The position numbers and the translations under genes were made by a program. This document shows, one piece after another, positions 1 to 7,688 of a stretch of 64,000 nucleotides of DNA. The stretch covers positions 299,572 through 363,571 of the forward strand of contig CAWFOB010000002.1 of the NCBI GenBank assembly GCA_963817375.1. Reading direction: 5' to 3'. The notes under the pieces were generated by a model. The model had not been told where the DNA came from. It worked only from the letters and a program-made list of their open reading frames with translations, and searched no databases. The DNA comes from JACVRM01 sp963817375 (GTDB lineage Bacteria; Actinomycetota; Thermoleophilia; Gaiellales; Gaiellaceae). How positions within the stretch are numbered: the stretch's first letter is position 1; every line of letters begins with the position of its first letter.

Positions 1-2
1 TG

Positions 3-704
3 CACGCGCATCTCGCGCTCTGGATGTTCCTGGGCTCGGCGCCGATGTCGCTGCTCGGCGTCCAGCTCGGCGACTACCTCGAGAACGCGTACGGCGCGGG
101 GCTCAATGACGCCCTGGCACAGGTGATCGGCTTCGCCCTCGTGGTCGGCGCGGTGGGCCTCGTCGCCAAGACGTTCATCAACATCGGCGCGCGGTCCGAC
201 GACGCGCCGTTCCTGCTCTCACGCCGCGACAAGATCATCGCGGTCGCGCTCGGCGCGTCAGGCGGCTTCGTCGTCGGGCTCACCTCGGTCGGCAGCGGCA
301 CGTTCTTCGGGCTGATCATGATGCTCGTCTTCCCGCTCACCGCGGCGAAGATCGTCGGCACGGACATCTGGCACGCGGCCGCGCTGCTCTGGGTGGCCGG
401 GATCAGCCACCTGATCCACGGCAACGTCGACCTGCACGCCATGTTCTGGCTGCTGCTCGGCTCGATCCCCGGGGTGCTGCTCACGAGCCGCATGACGCTG
501 CACATCCCGGAGCGCACGCTGCGCGTCGCGCTCGCGACCACACTTGCCGTCAGCGGGGTGAAGCTGCTCGACCTGCCGCAGACGAACCTGCTCATGATCG
601 TCACGCTCGTGGCCGGGCTGGTCACGCTCGGCGTGGTGGAGCGAAATCGCTTCCGTGCGCGTGTTGCCGCTTCGGATTTGACGCCTGCCCCTCAGGACAG
701 GTAG
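3..704 (+). CDS. TauE/SafE family permease, 5' truncated by window edge
   Basis: The reading frame is open from the first bases of the window, so the N-terminus lies outside; the first internal ATG is at 24. The visible part has several hydrophobic segments and glycine-rich turns such as GASGGFVVGLTSVGSGTFFG, which resembles the repeated half of TauE/SafE (DUF81) permeases that export sulfite or sulfonates. It lies directly upstream of a sulfate ABC operon in the same orientation, which fits a role in sulfur traffic, though substrates in this family vary. A promoter-like sequence for the next gene overlaps its 3' end. Family call is good; substrate is inferred. Confidence 0.75.
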   Translation, partial: HAHLALWMFLGSAPMSLLGVQLGDYLENAYGAGLNDALAQVIGFALVVGAVGLVAKTFINIGARSDDAPFLLSRRDKIIAVALGASGGFVVGLTSVGSGTFFGLIMMLVFPLTAAKIVGTDIWHAAALLWVAGISHLIHGNVDLHAMFWLLLGSIPGVLLTSRMTLHIPERTLRVALATTLAVSGVKLLDLPQTNLLMIVTLVAGLVTLGVVERNRFRARVAASDLTPAPQDR

Positions 705-707
705 ATA
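678..707 (+). promoter_or_regulatory. candidate promoter of the sulfate operon
   Basis: TTGACG at 678-683 and TAGATA at 702-707 are separated by 18 nt, a plausible sigma-A -35/-10 pair, overlapping the stop codon of the upstream permease. An imperfect inverted repeat follows (GACAGTGC at 708-715 and GCGCTGTC at 731-738, 7 of 8 matching), which may be an operator or leader hairpin before the ATG at 756. Pattern only. Confidence 0.4.
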
Positions 708-755
708 GACAGTGCAAATAGTCGTCATTAGCGCTGTCAATCACTAGGGGGTTCC

Positions 756-1724
756 ATGCGTCGTCTGCTCCTGCTTGCAGGGATCGTTGCGCTCGTCCTC
801 GGCTCGGCCGCCGGCGCCGCGCGTCAGGACACGAAGCTCACGCTCGTCGCGTACTCGACACCGCAGCCGGCATTCGCACAGCTGATCCCGGCCTTCCAGG
901 CGACGCCGGCCGGCAAGGACGTCTCGTTCAGCCAGTCGTACGGCGCATCGGGCGATCAGGCGCGCGCGATGATCGGCGGGCTGAAGGCCGACGTCGTCGA
1001 CCTCTCGCTCGAGCCGGACATGCAGCTGCTTGTCGATGACAAGCTCGTCGCGAAGAACTGGAACAAGAACCAGTACGACGGCATCATCACCCGCTCGGTC
1101 GTCTGCTTCGTGGTGCGTCCCGGCAACCCGAAGCACATCCGCACGTGGGACGACCTGATCAAGCCGGGCGTCCAGGTCGTGACGCCGAACCCGTTCACGT
1201 CGGGCGGCGCGCGCTGGAACGTCATGGCCGGCTACGGCGCCATGCTGCGCGAGGGCAAGACGAAGACGCAGGCCGTCAACTACCTCAAGACGCTCTTCAA
1301 GAAGAACGTCGTCTCGCTCGACTCGAGCGCCCGCAACGCGCTGAACACGTTCGCCGCCGGCCGCGGCGACGTCCTCCTCACCTACGAGAACGAGGCGCTC
1401 TACGCCAACTCGAAGGGCATCCGCGAGGACTACTACATCCCGAAGGCGACCCTGCGGATCGACAACCCGATCGCCGTCACGACGAACTCCGCCAATCCGG
1501 CCGCGGCGAAGGCGTTCGTCAAGTACCTGTACACGCCGGCGGCACAGAAGATCTGGGCCCAGAACGGCTACCGGCCCGTGGTCACGAGCGCAGCGAAGAG
1601 CTTCTCCTTCCCCGTCCGGCCGCAGATGTTCACGATCAAGTACCTCGGCGGCTGGCCAGCGGTCGACAAGAAGTTCTTCGACCCGAACGACGGGATCATG
1701 GCCAAGATCATCGGCAAGGGGTAG
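756..1724 (+). CDS. sbp: sulfate ABC transporter substrate-binding protein
   Basis: 322 residues, the usual size for sulfate/thiosulfate-binding proteins of the Sbp/CysP family. The first 22 residues form a signal peptide (MRRLLLLAGIVALVLGSAAGAA). The mature part starts with LTLVAYSTPQ and contains the family-typical stretches ADVVDLSLEPD, RPGNPKHIRTWDDL and TPNPFTSGGARWN. It would capture sulfate outside the membrane and deliver it to the CysTW permease. The ATG has an AGGGGG ribosome site 4 nt upstream. It is the first gene of a four-gene operon; the next start is 3 nt past its stop. Confidence 0.93.
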   Translation: MRRLLLLAGIVALVLGSAAGAARQDTKLTLVAYSTPQPAFAQLIPAFQATPAGKDVSFSQSYGASGDQARAMIGGLKADVVDLSLEPDMQLLVDDKLVAKNWNKNQYDGIITRSVVCFVVRPGNPKHIRTWDDLIKPGVQVVTPNPFTSGGARWNVMAGYGAMLREGKTKTQAVNYLKTLFKKNVVSLDSSARNALNTFAAGRGDVLLTYENEALYANSKGIREDYYIPKATLRIDNPIAVTTNSANPAAAKAFVKYLYTPAAQKIWAQNGYRPVVTSAAKSFSFPVRPQMFTIKYLGGWPAVDKKFFDPNDGIMAKIIGKG

Positions 1725-1727
1725 GGC

Positions 1728-2552
1728 TTGGCCGTTCGCGCAGCAGATCTGCCGAGCACCCGCGTGAGGAGGCCTTCGGGCCTCCTCACGCAGGGTGTGG
1801 CAATCGGCTACCTGAGCGTCATCGTCCTGCTCCCGCTGGCGGCGCTGACGTGGAAGGCCGGTCAGGGCGGCTGGTCGAGCTTCTGGGATGCGATCACTGC
1901 CCCGGAGGCCGTGGCGGCGCTGAAGCTGACCCTCGTCGTGTCGGCGCTCGTGGCGCTGATCAACGCCGTCATGGGGACGGTGATCGCATGGATGCTCGTA
2001 CGCGACACGTTCCCGGGGCGCCGGTTCGTCGACGCGATCATCGACCTGCCGTTCGCGCTGCCCACGATCGTCGCCGGTCTGACGCTGCTCGCCCTCTACG
2101 GGCCGAACGGCCCCACTCCGATCGACATCGCGTTCACGCGCACGGCGGTGCTCGTGTCGCTGCTCTTCGTGACCGTCCCGTTCGTCATCCGGACCGTGCA
2201 GCCGGTGCTGATCGAGCTCGACCGCGAGACCGAGGAGGCCGCGCAATCGCTCGGCGCGTCGGCGTTCACGACCTTCCGGCGCGTGGTCTTCCCGGTGATC
2301 TTCCCGGCGATCCTGTCGGGCGTCGCGCTCGCGTACGCGCGCGCCGTCGGCGAGTTCGGCGCGGTCGTGCTGATCACGGGCAACCTGCCCTTCAAGACCG
2401 AGGTGCTCTCGGTCTACATCTTCGGCCGCATCGAGAGCGGCGACCCGAGCTCGGCGGCCGCGGTCTCCGTGCTCGTGCTCGCGATCTCACTGGCCGTCCT
2501 GCTCGGCATCGGCGCGCTGCGTCGCCGCTTCACGAGGTGGGAGCATGCTTAG
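1728..2552 (+). CDS. cysT: sulfate ABC transporter permease CysT
   Basis: 274 residues, typical for CysT/CysU. Six hydrophobic segments are visible, and the cytoplasmic EAA loop that contacts the ATPase is seen as ETEEAAQSLGASAFTTFRRV. The family stretch ARAVGEFGAVVLITGN is present. Translation appears to start with TTG at 1728, just after the binding-protein stop, because no ATG or GTG gives a complete first segment. It pairs with CysW; the two genes overlap by 8 nt, consistent with translational coupling. Confidence 0.93.
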   Translation: MAVRAADLPSTRVRRPSGLLTQGVAIGYLSVIVLLPLAALTWKAGQGGWSSFWDAITAPEAVAALKLTLVVSALVALINAVMGTVIAWMLVRDTFPGRRFVDAIIDLPFALPTIVAGLTLLALYGPNGPTPIDIAFTRTAVLVSLLFVTVPFVIRTVQPVLIELDRETEEAAQSLGASAFTTFRRVVFPVIFPAILSGVALAYARAVGEFGAVVLITGNLPFKTEVLSVYIFGRIESGDPSSAAAVSVLVLAISLAVLLGIGALRRRFTRWEHA

Positions 2553-3336
2553 CCGCTGGCTGATCCGGGTCGCAGGCCTCGGCTACCTGGCGCTGATCCT
2601 GGCGGCGCCGGTCGGGCTCATCTTCTACCGCGCCTTCGAGCATGGGATCGGCCCGGCCTGGGATGCCATCACGTCGCCCGACGCGGTGCACGCGCTGAAG
2701 GTGACGCTCGAGATCGCGATCATCGCCGTGCCTGCGAACACGATCTTCGGGATCCTCTGCGCGCTGGCGATCGTCCGCTACCCGATCCGTGGCAGCGGCC
2801 TGCTGAACGCCTTCGTGGATCTGCCGCTCGCGCTCTCGCCGGTCGTCGTCGGGCTCTCGTTCCTGCTCCTGTACGGCCAGCAGGGCTGGTTCGGGCCGTG
2901 GCTGTCCGCCCACGGCGTCGACATCGTTTTCGCGCTGCCCGGAATGATCCTCGTGACGATCTTCATCTCGCTTCCGTTCGTGGTGCGGGAGGTCGTGCCG
3001 GTGCTGCGCGAGATCGGCACCGACCAGGAGCAGGCGGCCGAGACGCTCGGCGCCTCGCCATGGCAGACGTTCCGCCGCATTACGCTGCCGGCGATCCGCT
3101 GGGCCGTCGTCTACGGCATCGTGCTGACCACCGCCCGCGCGCTCGGCGAGTTCGGCGCGGTCAGCGTCATGTCAGGCCGCATCGTCGGCAAGACCGAGAC
3201 GATGACGTTGCACGTCGAGAACGCGTACCAGAACTTCGATTACACGGCTGCCTACGCTTCCTCGGTCGTGCTCGCACTCGTGGCGATCTTTACGCTCACG
3301 CTCATGACCGCGTTCCGGCCCAGGCAGGGCCGCTGA
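2545..3336 (+). CDS. cysW: sulfate ABC transporter permease CysW
   Basis: 263 residues, six predicted membrane segments, with the EAA loop DQEQAAETLGASPWQTFRRI and the conserved ARALGEFGAVSVMSG. The latter distinguishes the CysT/CysW pair from molybdate permeases, which have a single permease gene. The ATG lies inside the end of cysT. Its TGA overlaps the ATG of the ATPase gene by one base (TGATG). Confidence 0.93.
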   Translation: MLSRWLIRVAGLGYLALILAAPVGLIFYRAFEHGIGPAWDAITSPDAVHALKVTLEIAIIAVPANTIFGILCALAIVRYPIRGSGLLNAFVDLPLALSPVVVGLSFLLLYGQQGWFGPWLSAHGVDIVFALPGMILVTIFISLPFVVREVVPVLREIGTDQEQAAETLGASPWQTFRRITLPAIRWAVVYGIVLTTARALGEFGAVSVMSGRIVGKTETMTLHVENAYQNFDYTAAYASSVVLALVAIFTLTLMTAFRPRQGR

Positions 3337-4286
3337 TGGCCATCGCCGTCCGCCGCGTCACGAAGCGCTTCGGCGACTTCACGGCGCTCGACAACGTCTC
3401 GCTGGCGATCCCGGGCGGGTCGCTGACCGCGCTGCTCGGGCCTTCCGGGAGCGGCAAGTCGACGCTGCTGCGCATCATCGCCGGCCTCGAGCAGCCCGAC
3501 GAGGGCGACGTCAACATCCTCGGCGAGGACGCGACCGGAGTGCCGGCGCGCAAGCGCGGCGTCGGCTTCGTATTCCAGCACTACGCCGCGTTCAAGCACA
3601 TGACGGTCGAGAAGAACATCGCGTTCGGCCTCGACATCCGTAAGCGCCCGAAGGCGGAGACGAGGCAGCGGGTGGGGGAGCTGCTCGAGCTCGTCCAGCT
3701 CCAGGGGCTCGCGAAGCGGTACCCGTCGCAGCTCTCGGGCGGCCAGCGCCAGCGCATGGCGCTCGCGCGCGCGCTCGCGATCGAGCCGAGGGTCCTGCTC
3801 CTCGACGAGCCGTTCGGTGCGCTCGACGCGCGCGTGCGCAAGGAGCTGCGCGCGTGGCTGCGGCGGCTCCACGAAGAGGTGCACGTGACGACCGTGTTCG
3901 TGACGCACGACCAGGAGGAGGCGATGGAGGTCGCCGACCGGATCGCGGTCATGAACGAGGGCCGGATCGAGCAGGTCGGCAAGCCGCGCGACCTCTACGA
4001 GCACCCGGCGAACGAGTTCGTCATGACCTTCGTCGGCCCCGTCGCCCGCCTCGGCGGCGAGTACGTGCGCCCGCACGACCTCGAGCTGACGCTGGAGCCG
4101 AACGGGACGACCGAGCGCGCGACGGTCGAGCGGGTCGTGCACCTCGGCTTCGAGGTGCGCGTCGAGCTGCGGCTCGCCGGCGGCGAGGAGGTCTACGTGC
4201 AGGCGACGCGGTCCCAGGCCGAGGAGCTCGACTTGAGCGACGGCCAGACGGTCTACGTCCGGCCGACGACGCCTGCAGTGGTCTAG
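3336..4286 (+). CDS. cysA: sulfate ABC transporter ATP-binding protein CysA
   Basis: 316 residues. Walker A is GPSGSGKST near residue 35, the ABC signature LSGGQRQRMALARAL near 130-145, Walker B VLLLDEP near 155, and the H-loop THDQEEAMEVADRI near 190. The C-terminal 80 residues form a short TOBE-like domain (YVRPHDLELTLEP), which in this family can regulate transport. The ATG at 3336 was chosen because it overlaps the cysW stop and gives a standard N-terminus (MAIAVRRVTKRFGDF). It energises the CysTW channel at the inner face of the membrane. Confidence 0.93.
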   Translation: MAIAVRRVTKRFGDFTALDNVSLAIPGGSLTALLGPSGSGKSTLLRIIAGLEQPDEGDVNILGEDATGVPARKRGVGFVFQHYAAFKHMTVEKNIAFGLDIRKRPKAETRQRVGELLELVQLQGLAKRYPSQLSGGQRQRMALARALAIEPRVLLLDEPFGALDARVRKELRAWLRRLHEEVHVTTVFVTHDQEEAMEVADRIAVMNEGRIEQVGKPRDLYEHPANEFVMTFVGPVARLGGEYVRPHDLELTLEPNGTTERATVERVVHLGFEVRVELRLAGGEEVYVQATRSQAEELDLSDGQTVYVRPTTPAVV

Positions 4287-4299
4287 AGTTCGACTGCTT

Positions 4300-4317
4300 G
4301 CGCGATGAGGCTCGCGC
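4300..4317 (+). terminator. weak hairpin after the sulfate operon
   Basis: GCGCGA (4300-4305) and TCGCGC (4312-4317) form a 6-bp stem with a 6-nt loop in the gap between cysA and the next gene. There is no T-run, so it may be only a weak terminator or an RNA-end stabiliser. Confidence 0.25.
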
Positions 4318-4371
4318 CCAACCGCCCCTAGAGGGCTGATGGCCTCTACCGAACGTCAATCGACGCGAAGT

Positions 4372-4377
4372 GGAGGT
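4372..4377 (+). promoter_or_regulatory. ribosome binding site deciding a GTG start
   Basis: GGAGGT lies 5 nt before GTG at 4383, the best match to a Shine-Dalgarno sequence in this part of the window. It fixes the antiporter start. Confidence 0.7.
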
Positions 4378-4382
4378 CAGGT

Positions 4383-5546
4383 GTGGATCCGGTTCAGCTT
4401 GGCGCAGTTCTCGCAGTCGCCGTGCTCGTCGCGAGCATGGTGTCGGTCGAGCTCGGCATCACTGTCGCGCTCATCGAGCTCAGCTTCGGGATCGTCCTCG
4501 GCAACGTCTTCAACATCTCGAGCCAGGAGTGGCTCGACTTCATCGCCTCGTTCGGCTCGATCGTCCTCACGTTCCTCGCCGGGATGGAGGTCGATCCCGC
4601 ATACATGCGGCGACGGCTCGAGGCGTCCGTCGGGATCGGCGTGTCCTCGTTCGCGGGGCCCTTCGTCGTGGCCTCGCTGGTCGCCTACCTCGCGCTGGGC
4701 TGGACGGCGAAGGCGTCCCTGATCGCCGGCACCGCGCTCTCGACGACGTCGCTCGCCGTCGTCTACGCGGTGCTGGTCGAACGCAGCCTCACCAACGTCG
4801 GCATCGGGAAGCTGCTGATGAGCGCGACCTTCGTCACCGACCTGTGCACGGCGCTCGCGCTCTCGGCGATCTTCATCAAGCCCAACATCTGGTACCCGCT
4901 GTTCCTCGTCGTCTCGGTGGCGCTGATCCTCACCCTCCCGCGCATCGCACCGTGGTTCTTCGGGCGCTACGGCGACCGGGTGATCGAACCCGAGATCAAG
5001 CTCGTGTTCGCCTGTCTGCTCCTCCTGATGGTGCTGGCGAACGCGTCGAACGGCCACGCCGTTCTGCCGGCGTTCGTCCTCGGCCTCGTCATGAGCCGGC
5101 ACTACGCCGAGCACCGTGAGGAGCAGAAGCGGCTCCGAGTCGTCGCGTTCGCGTTCCTGACGCCGTTCTTCTTCCTGAAGGGAGGGCTGAACGTGTCGCT
5201 CTCGGCCGTGTTCGCGAACCTCGGGCTGCTCGCGATTCTCCTTGCCGCCAAGATCGTGCCGAAGGTCGCCTTCGTGCTGCCGCTCGCGCGTCGCGCTGCG
5301 CGGCCGCATGCGACGTTCGCGACCCTGTTGATGAGCACCGGGCTCACCTTCGGGACGATCTCGTCCCTGTACGGGCTGAACGCCGGGATCATCGACAAGA
5401 CGCAGTTCTCGCTGCTGATCACCGTCGTCGTGCTCTCGGCCGTCGTCCCGACCGCGATCGCGGAGCGCTGGTTCCTGCCGGACGCGGACGAGGAGCGCCG
5501 AGTCGATCGCCGTCACGCGTACGAGCAGGCAGAGGAGTACGTCTAG
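4383..5546 (+). CDS. Kef-type cation:proton antiporter (CPA2 family)
   Basis: 387 residues, almost entirely hydrophobic, with about 11-12 predicted membrane segments. Family stretches are FGIVLGNVFNISSQEWLDFIASFGSIVLTFLAG split over two helices and STTSLAVVYAVL in the exchanger core. No C-terminal TrkA-N nucleotide-binding domain is present, so it is the short form of the family. The start is GTG at 4383, fixed by GGAGGT at 4372-4377. It likely exchanges Na+ or K+ for protons; the ion cannot be read from sequence. Its TAG stop shares the CTAG tetramer with the stop of the convergent MarR gene. Confidence 0.88.
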   Translation: MDPVQLGAVLAVAVLVASMVSVELGITVALIELSFGIVLGNVFNISSQEWLDFIASFGSIVLTFLAGMEVDPAYMRRRLEASVGIGVSSFAGPFVVASLVAYLALGWTAKASLIAGTALSTTSLAVVYAVLVERSLTNVGIGKLLMSATFVTDLCTALALSAIFIKPNIWYPLFLVVSVALILTLPRIAPWFFGRYGDRVIEPEIKLVFACLLLLMVLANASNGHAVLPAFVLGLVMSRHYAEHREEQKRLRVVAFAFLTPFFFLKGGLNVSLSAVFANLGLLAILLAAKIVPKVAFVLPLARRAARPHATFATLLMSTGLTFGTISSLYGLNAGIIDKTQFSLLITVVVLSAVVPTAIAERWFLPDADEERRVDRRHAYEQAEEYV

Positions 5547-6031
5547 CCGGGCGGGCGGTGCGGGAGAGGCGGCCGCGGCGGGCGCCGCGGCGGAGGGACA
5601 CCGGCGAGCAGCTCCTCGACTCGGGGAAGGAGTCGGGTCAGCGCGTCGGTCTCCGGTCGAGGGAGATCGCCGAGCAGCTCAGCCAGGCGGGCGTGCACGA
5701 GCCGCTCCGCCGACTCCAGCGCGAGCGTCCCGGTCGTGGTCGGGGCGAGCAGCTGGCGGCGGCGATCCTCTGCCGGGCGTGTTTCGACGAGGCCGGCTCC
5801 GACCATTGCGCTCAGGAGCTGCGACACAGCCGCTCCCGAGACGCCGGTCCGGAGCGCGAGCTCTGAGGCGGATACGTCTTCGCGCGCGATCGACTGCAGC
5901 GCGACGAACTGCGACACGGTCAGCGGCGGCTCGTGGCCGGCGAGCAGCCGCTCCATCCACCGCGTCACGAGTGGGGCGAGCGCCGCCAGGGCGACGGCGG
6001 CATCGGTTTGCCGCTGGCGAGGTCGTGGCAT
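5543..6031 (-). CDS. MarR family transcriptional regulator
   Basis: 162 residues with the MarR winged-helix core: LTVSQFVALQSIAREDVSASELALRTGVSGAAVSQLLSAMV, split across helices 2 to 4, and the wing VETRPAEDRRRQLLAPTTTG with the typical D-R-R pair. The C-terminal helix aids dimerisation and the tail is proline/arginine-rich. It is divergent from an ArsB-like permease with only 16 nt between start codons, and a perfect palindrome fills that gap, so autorepression and control of the permease are likely. The ligand is unknown. Confidence 0.88.
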   Translation of the reverse strand: MPRPRQRQTDAAVALAALAPLVTRWMERLLAGHEPPLTVSQFVALQSIAREDVSASELALRTGVSGAAVSQLLSAMVGAGLVETRPAEDRRRQLLAPTTTGTLALESAERLVHARLAELLGDLPRPETDALTRLLPRVEELLAGVPPPRRPPRPPLPHRPPG

Positions 6032-6033
6032 AG

Positions 6034-6047
6034 TTAAGTAAACTTAA
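6034..6047. promoter_or_regulatory. palindromic operator between MarR gene and permease
   Basis: TTAAGT (6034-6039), AA, ACTTAA (6042-6047) is a perfect inverted repeat filling almost all of the gap between the two divergent starts (6031 on minus, 6048 on plus). It is a very likely MarR binding site. The position implies leaderless or nearly leaderless transcripts, or that one start lies further downstream. Confidence 0.7.
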
Positions 6048-7217
6048 GTGATAACAGGACTTATCTTTCACGGGATCCTCGCAGGCGGCGCGGTCGCCGC
6101 GGTCGCCATCCGGCCACAGAGCTCCAGGGTCGCGGCGGCCGTTCTGCTCCTTGCGCTGGTCGAGCTCGCTCGTGGAGGCGTCCTCGAGCCGGTCGCTGTC
6201 GTCCTGCCGCTGCTCGTCTTCCTCACGGCCGCTCTGACCCTGGCCGTGCTCGTGGAACGGGTCGGACTGACCCGCGCGGCGGCCGTCACCCTGGCGCATG
6301 CGGCGCGCGGCCGGTACCTGCGGCTCTACTGCCTGGTGTGCGGGCTCTGCTTCGCGCTGACCGCCGTCGTCTCGCTGGACGGCGCCGTCGTGCTGATGGT
6401 GCCGCTCGTCCTCGTCCTCGCCCGCGAGCACGACGTCCCGTTGGCGCCGTTCTTCGGCGGCGTCGTCAGCGTGGCAAACGCCGGCTCGATCGCCGTTCCG
6501 CAGGGCAATCCGACCAACCTCGTCGTGATGCAGCAGCTTGGCGTCTCGCCGGTCGCCTTCGCCGCGCACATGGCCGTGCCCGCCCTGGCGGCGGCGGCAC
6601 TGTGCGCCGGCGCTACAGCGCTCCGCGACCGCCGCGTCCTGACCCGGAGGTACCCGGCTGCGGATGGGCGGCGTGCGGCGCTCACCCGCGAGCAGCGCCG
6701 CGCGGCCGCAGCGCTGGCCGCGGCCGGCCTCGCCGCGTGGGCCGCGCCGCTGCTGTCGATCGCGCCCTGCTGGCCGTTCGCAGTCGTGGTCGGGGCGTTC
6801 CTCCTGCTCAGCCGCGACCGTCCCCGGTTGTTCGTACCGTGGCGCATCGCCGCGCAGGTCATGGGGCTCCTCGTCCTCCTGTTGGCACTCGGCGTCCACG
6901 TCACGAGCAGCTCGAGCGCCACGCTGCCGGTGATGCTCGTCACCGCGCTCGGTGTCGGGGCCGCAGCGGCGCTCATGAACAACCTGCCGATCAGCGCGAG
7001 CGTCGCTGGCCTGCTCGCCGGCGCGCCGAGCGCCTATGCCGCGTCGATAGGGCTCGCCGTCGGCGGCCTCGCCATGCCGCAGGGATCGGTGGCGACGCTC
7101 ATCGCGATCGATCTCGCCGGGCCGTCCGCGCCGCGCCTCCCCGTGCGCCGCTCTGCGCCGCTGGCGGCGAGTGCGATCGTCCTCGCGACGCTGCTCGCCT
7201 GGGTCAGCCTGCGCTGA
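6048..7217 (+). CDS. ArsB/NhaD-like SLC13 superfamily permease
   Basis: 389 residues, about 10-11 predicted membrane segments. Ion-transporter family marks include FFGGVVSVANAGSIAVPQG followed by NPTNLVVMQQ in the first half, and ALMNNLPISASVAG plus GGLAMPQGSVATLIAID in the second half, the two inverted-repeat signature loops of ArsB and related anion/metabolite transporters. The substrate could be arsenite or an organic anion. No arsC or ArsR-type gene is nearby, so arsenite efflux is not established. Transcription is probably controlled by the divergent MarR protein. Its 3' end overlaps the convergent macrodomain gene by about 14 nt. Confidence 0.8.
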   Translation: MITGLIFHGILAGGAVAAVAIRPQSSRVAAAVLLLALVELARGGVLEPVAVVLPLLVFLTAALTLAVLVERVGLTRAAAVTLAHAARGRYLRLYCLVCGLCFALTAVVSLDGAVVLMVPLVLVLAREHDVPLAPFFGGVVSVANAGSIAVPQGNPTNLVVMQQLGVSPVAFAAHMAVPALAAAALCAGATALRDRRVLTRRYPAADGRRAALTREQRRAAAALAAAGLAAWAAPLLSIAPCWPFAVVVGAFLLLSRDRPRLFVPWRIAAQVMGLLVLLLALGVHVTSSSSATLPVMLVTALGVGAAAALMNNLPISASVAGLLAGAPSAYAASIGLAVGGLAMPQGSVATLIAIDLAGPSAPRLPVRRSAPLAASAIVLATLLAWVSLR

Positions 7218-7688
7218 ACGCGGCCTCGGCCTCGCGGCCGTAGACCGCCACGACTACGCGCTCGAGCGAGCGCGGCTCGTACGCACTGATGACGCCGAGC
7301 ATCGCGCCGGGCGCAGTCCGCCGACGGGGATCCCGCCGACGCCGGTCCCGAACGCCGGCAGCGCGACCGACCGGGCGCCGAGCTCGTCCGCGACCTCGAG
7401 GCAGCTCCGCGTCGTCTGCGCGATCAGCTCCGTCGAGGTCCGCAGGTCCTGGCCCATGACGGCGCCGTGGATGACGTGCGCGGCAGCCAGCCGCCCGCCC
7501 GACGTCGCAACGGCGGACCCGACCGGGATCGGCCCCTTCGCCACGGCCTCGCGCTCGATCTCGTCGCCGCCCGCGCGCTTGATCGCGCCCGCGACGCCAG
7601 CGCCCATCCAGAGGTGGTCGTTCGCCGCGTTCGCGATCGCGTCCACCTCGAGCTGCGTGATGTCGCCGTCGACGATCTCGGCGTTCAC
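7204..7688 (-). CDS. macrodomain (ADP-ribose-binding) protein, frame change near C-terminus
   Basis: About 160 residues when joined across a frame change around 7305-7320. The N-terminal part has the macrodomain core: VDGDITQLEVDAIANAAND (strand and ADP-ribose contact), GAGVAGAIKRAGG, and PAFGTGVGGIP in the phosphate loop. The last part, AMLGVISAYEPRSLERVVVAVYG and a short tail, is in another frame and ends at TGA 7206-7204. Macrodomains bind ADP-ribose, O-acetyl-ADP-ribose or ADP-ribosylated targets and many hydrolyse the bond. The GTG start overlaps the stop of the upstream cyclase fusion by 3 nt, so the two are probably co-translated. The frame break is likelier a sequence error than a real lesion. 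Confidence 0.82.

Noticed and set aside
6048..7217. Arsenite efflux pump assignment (arsB)
   Set aside because: The family fits but no arsR, arsC or arsenic-linked gene is adjacent and the regulator is MarR-type, so only a superfamily call is made.
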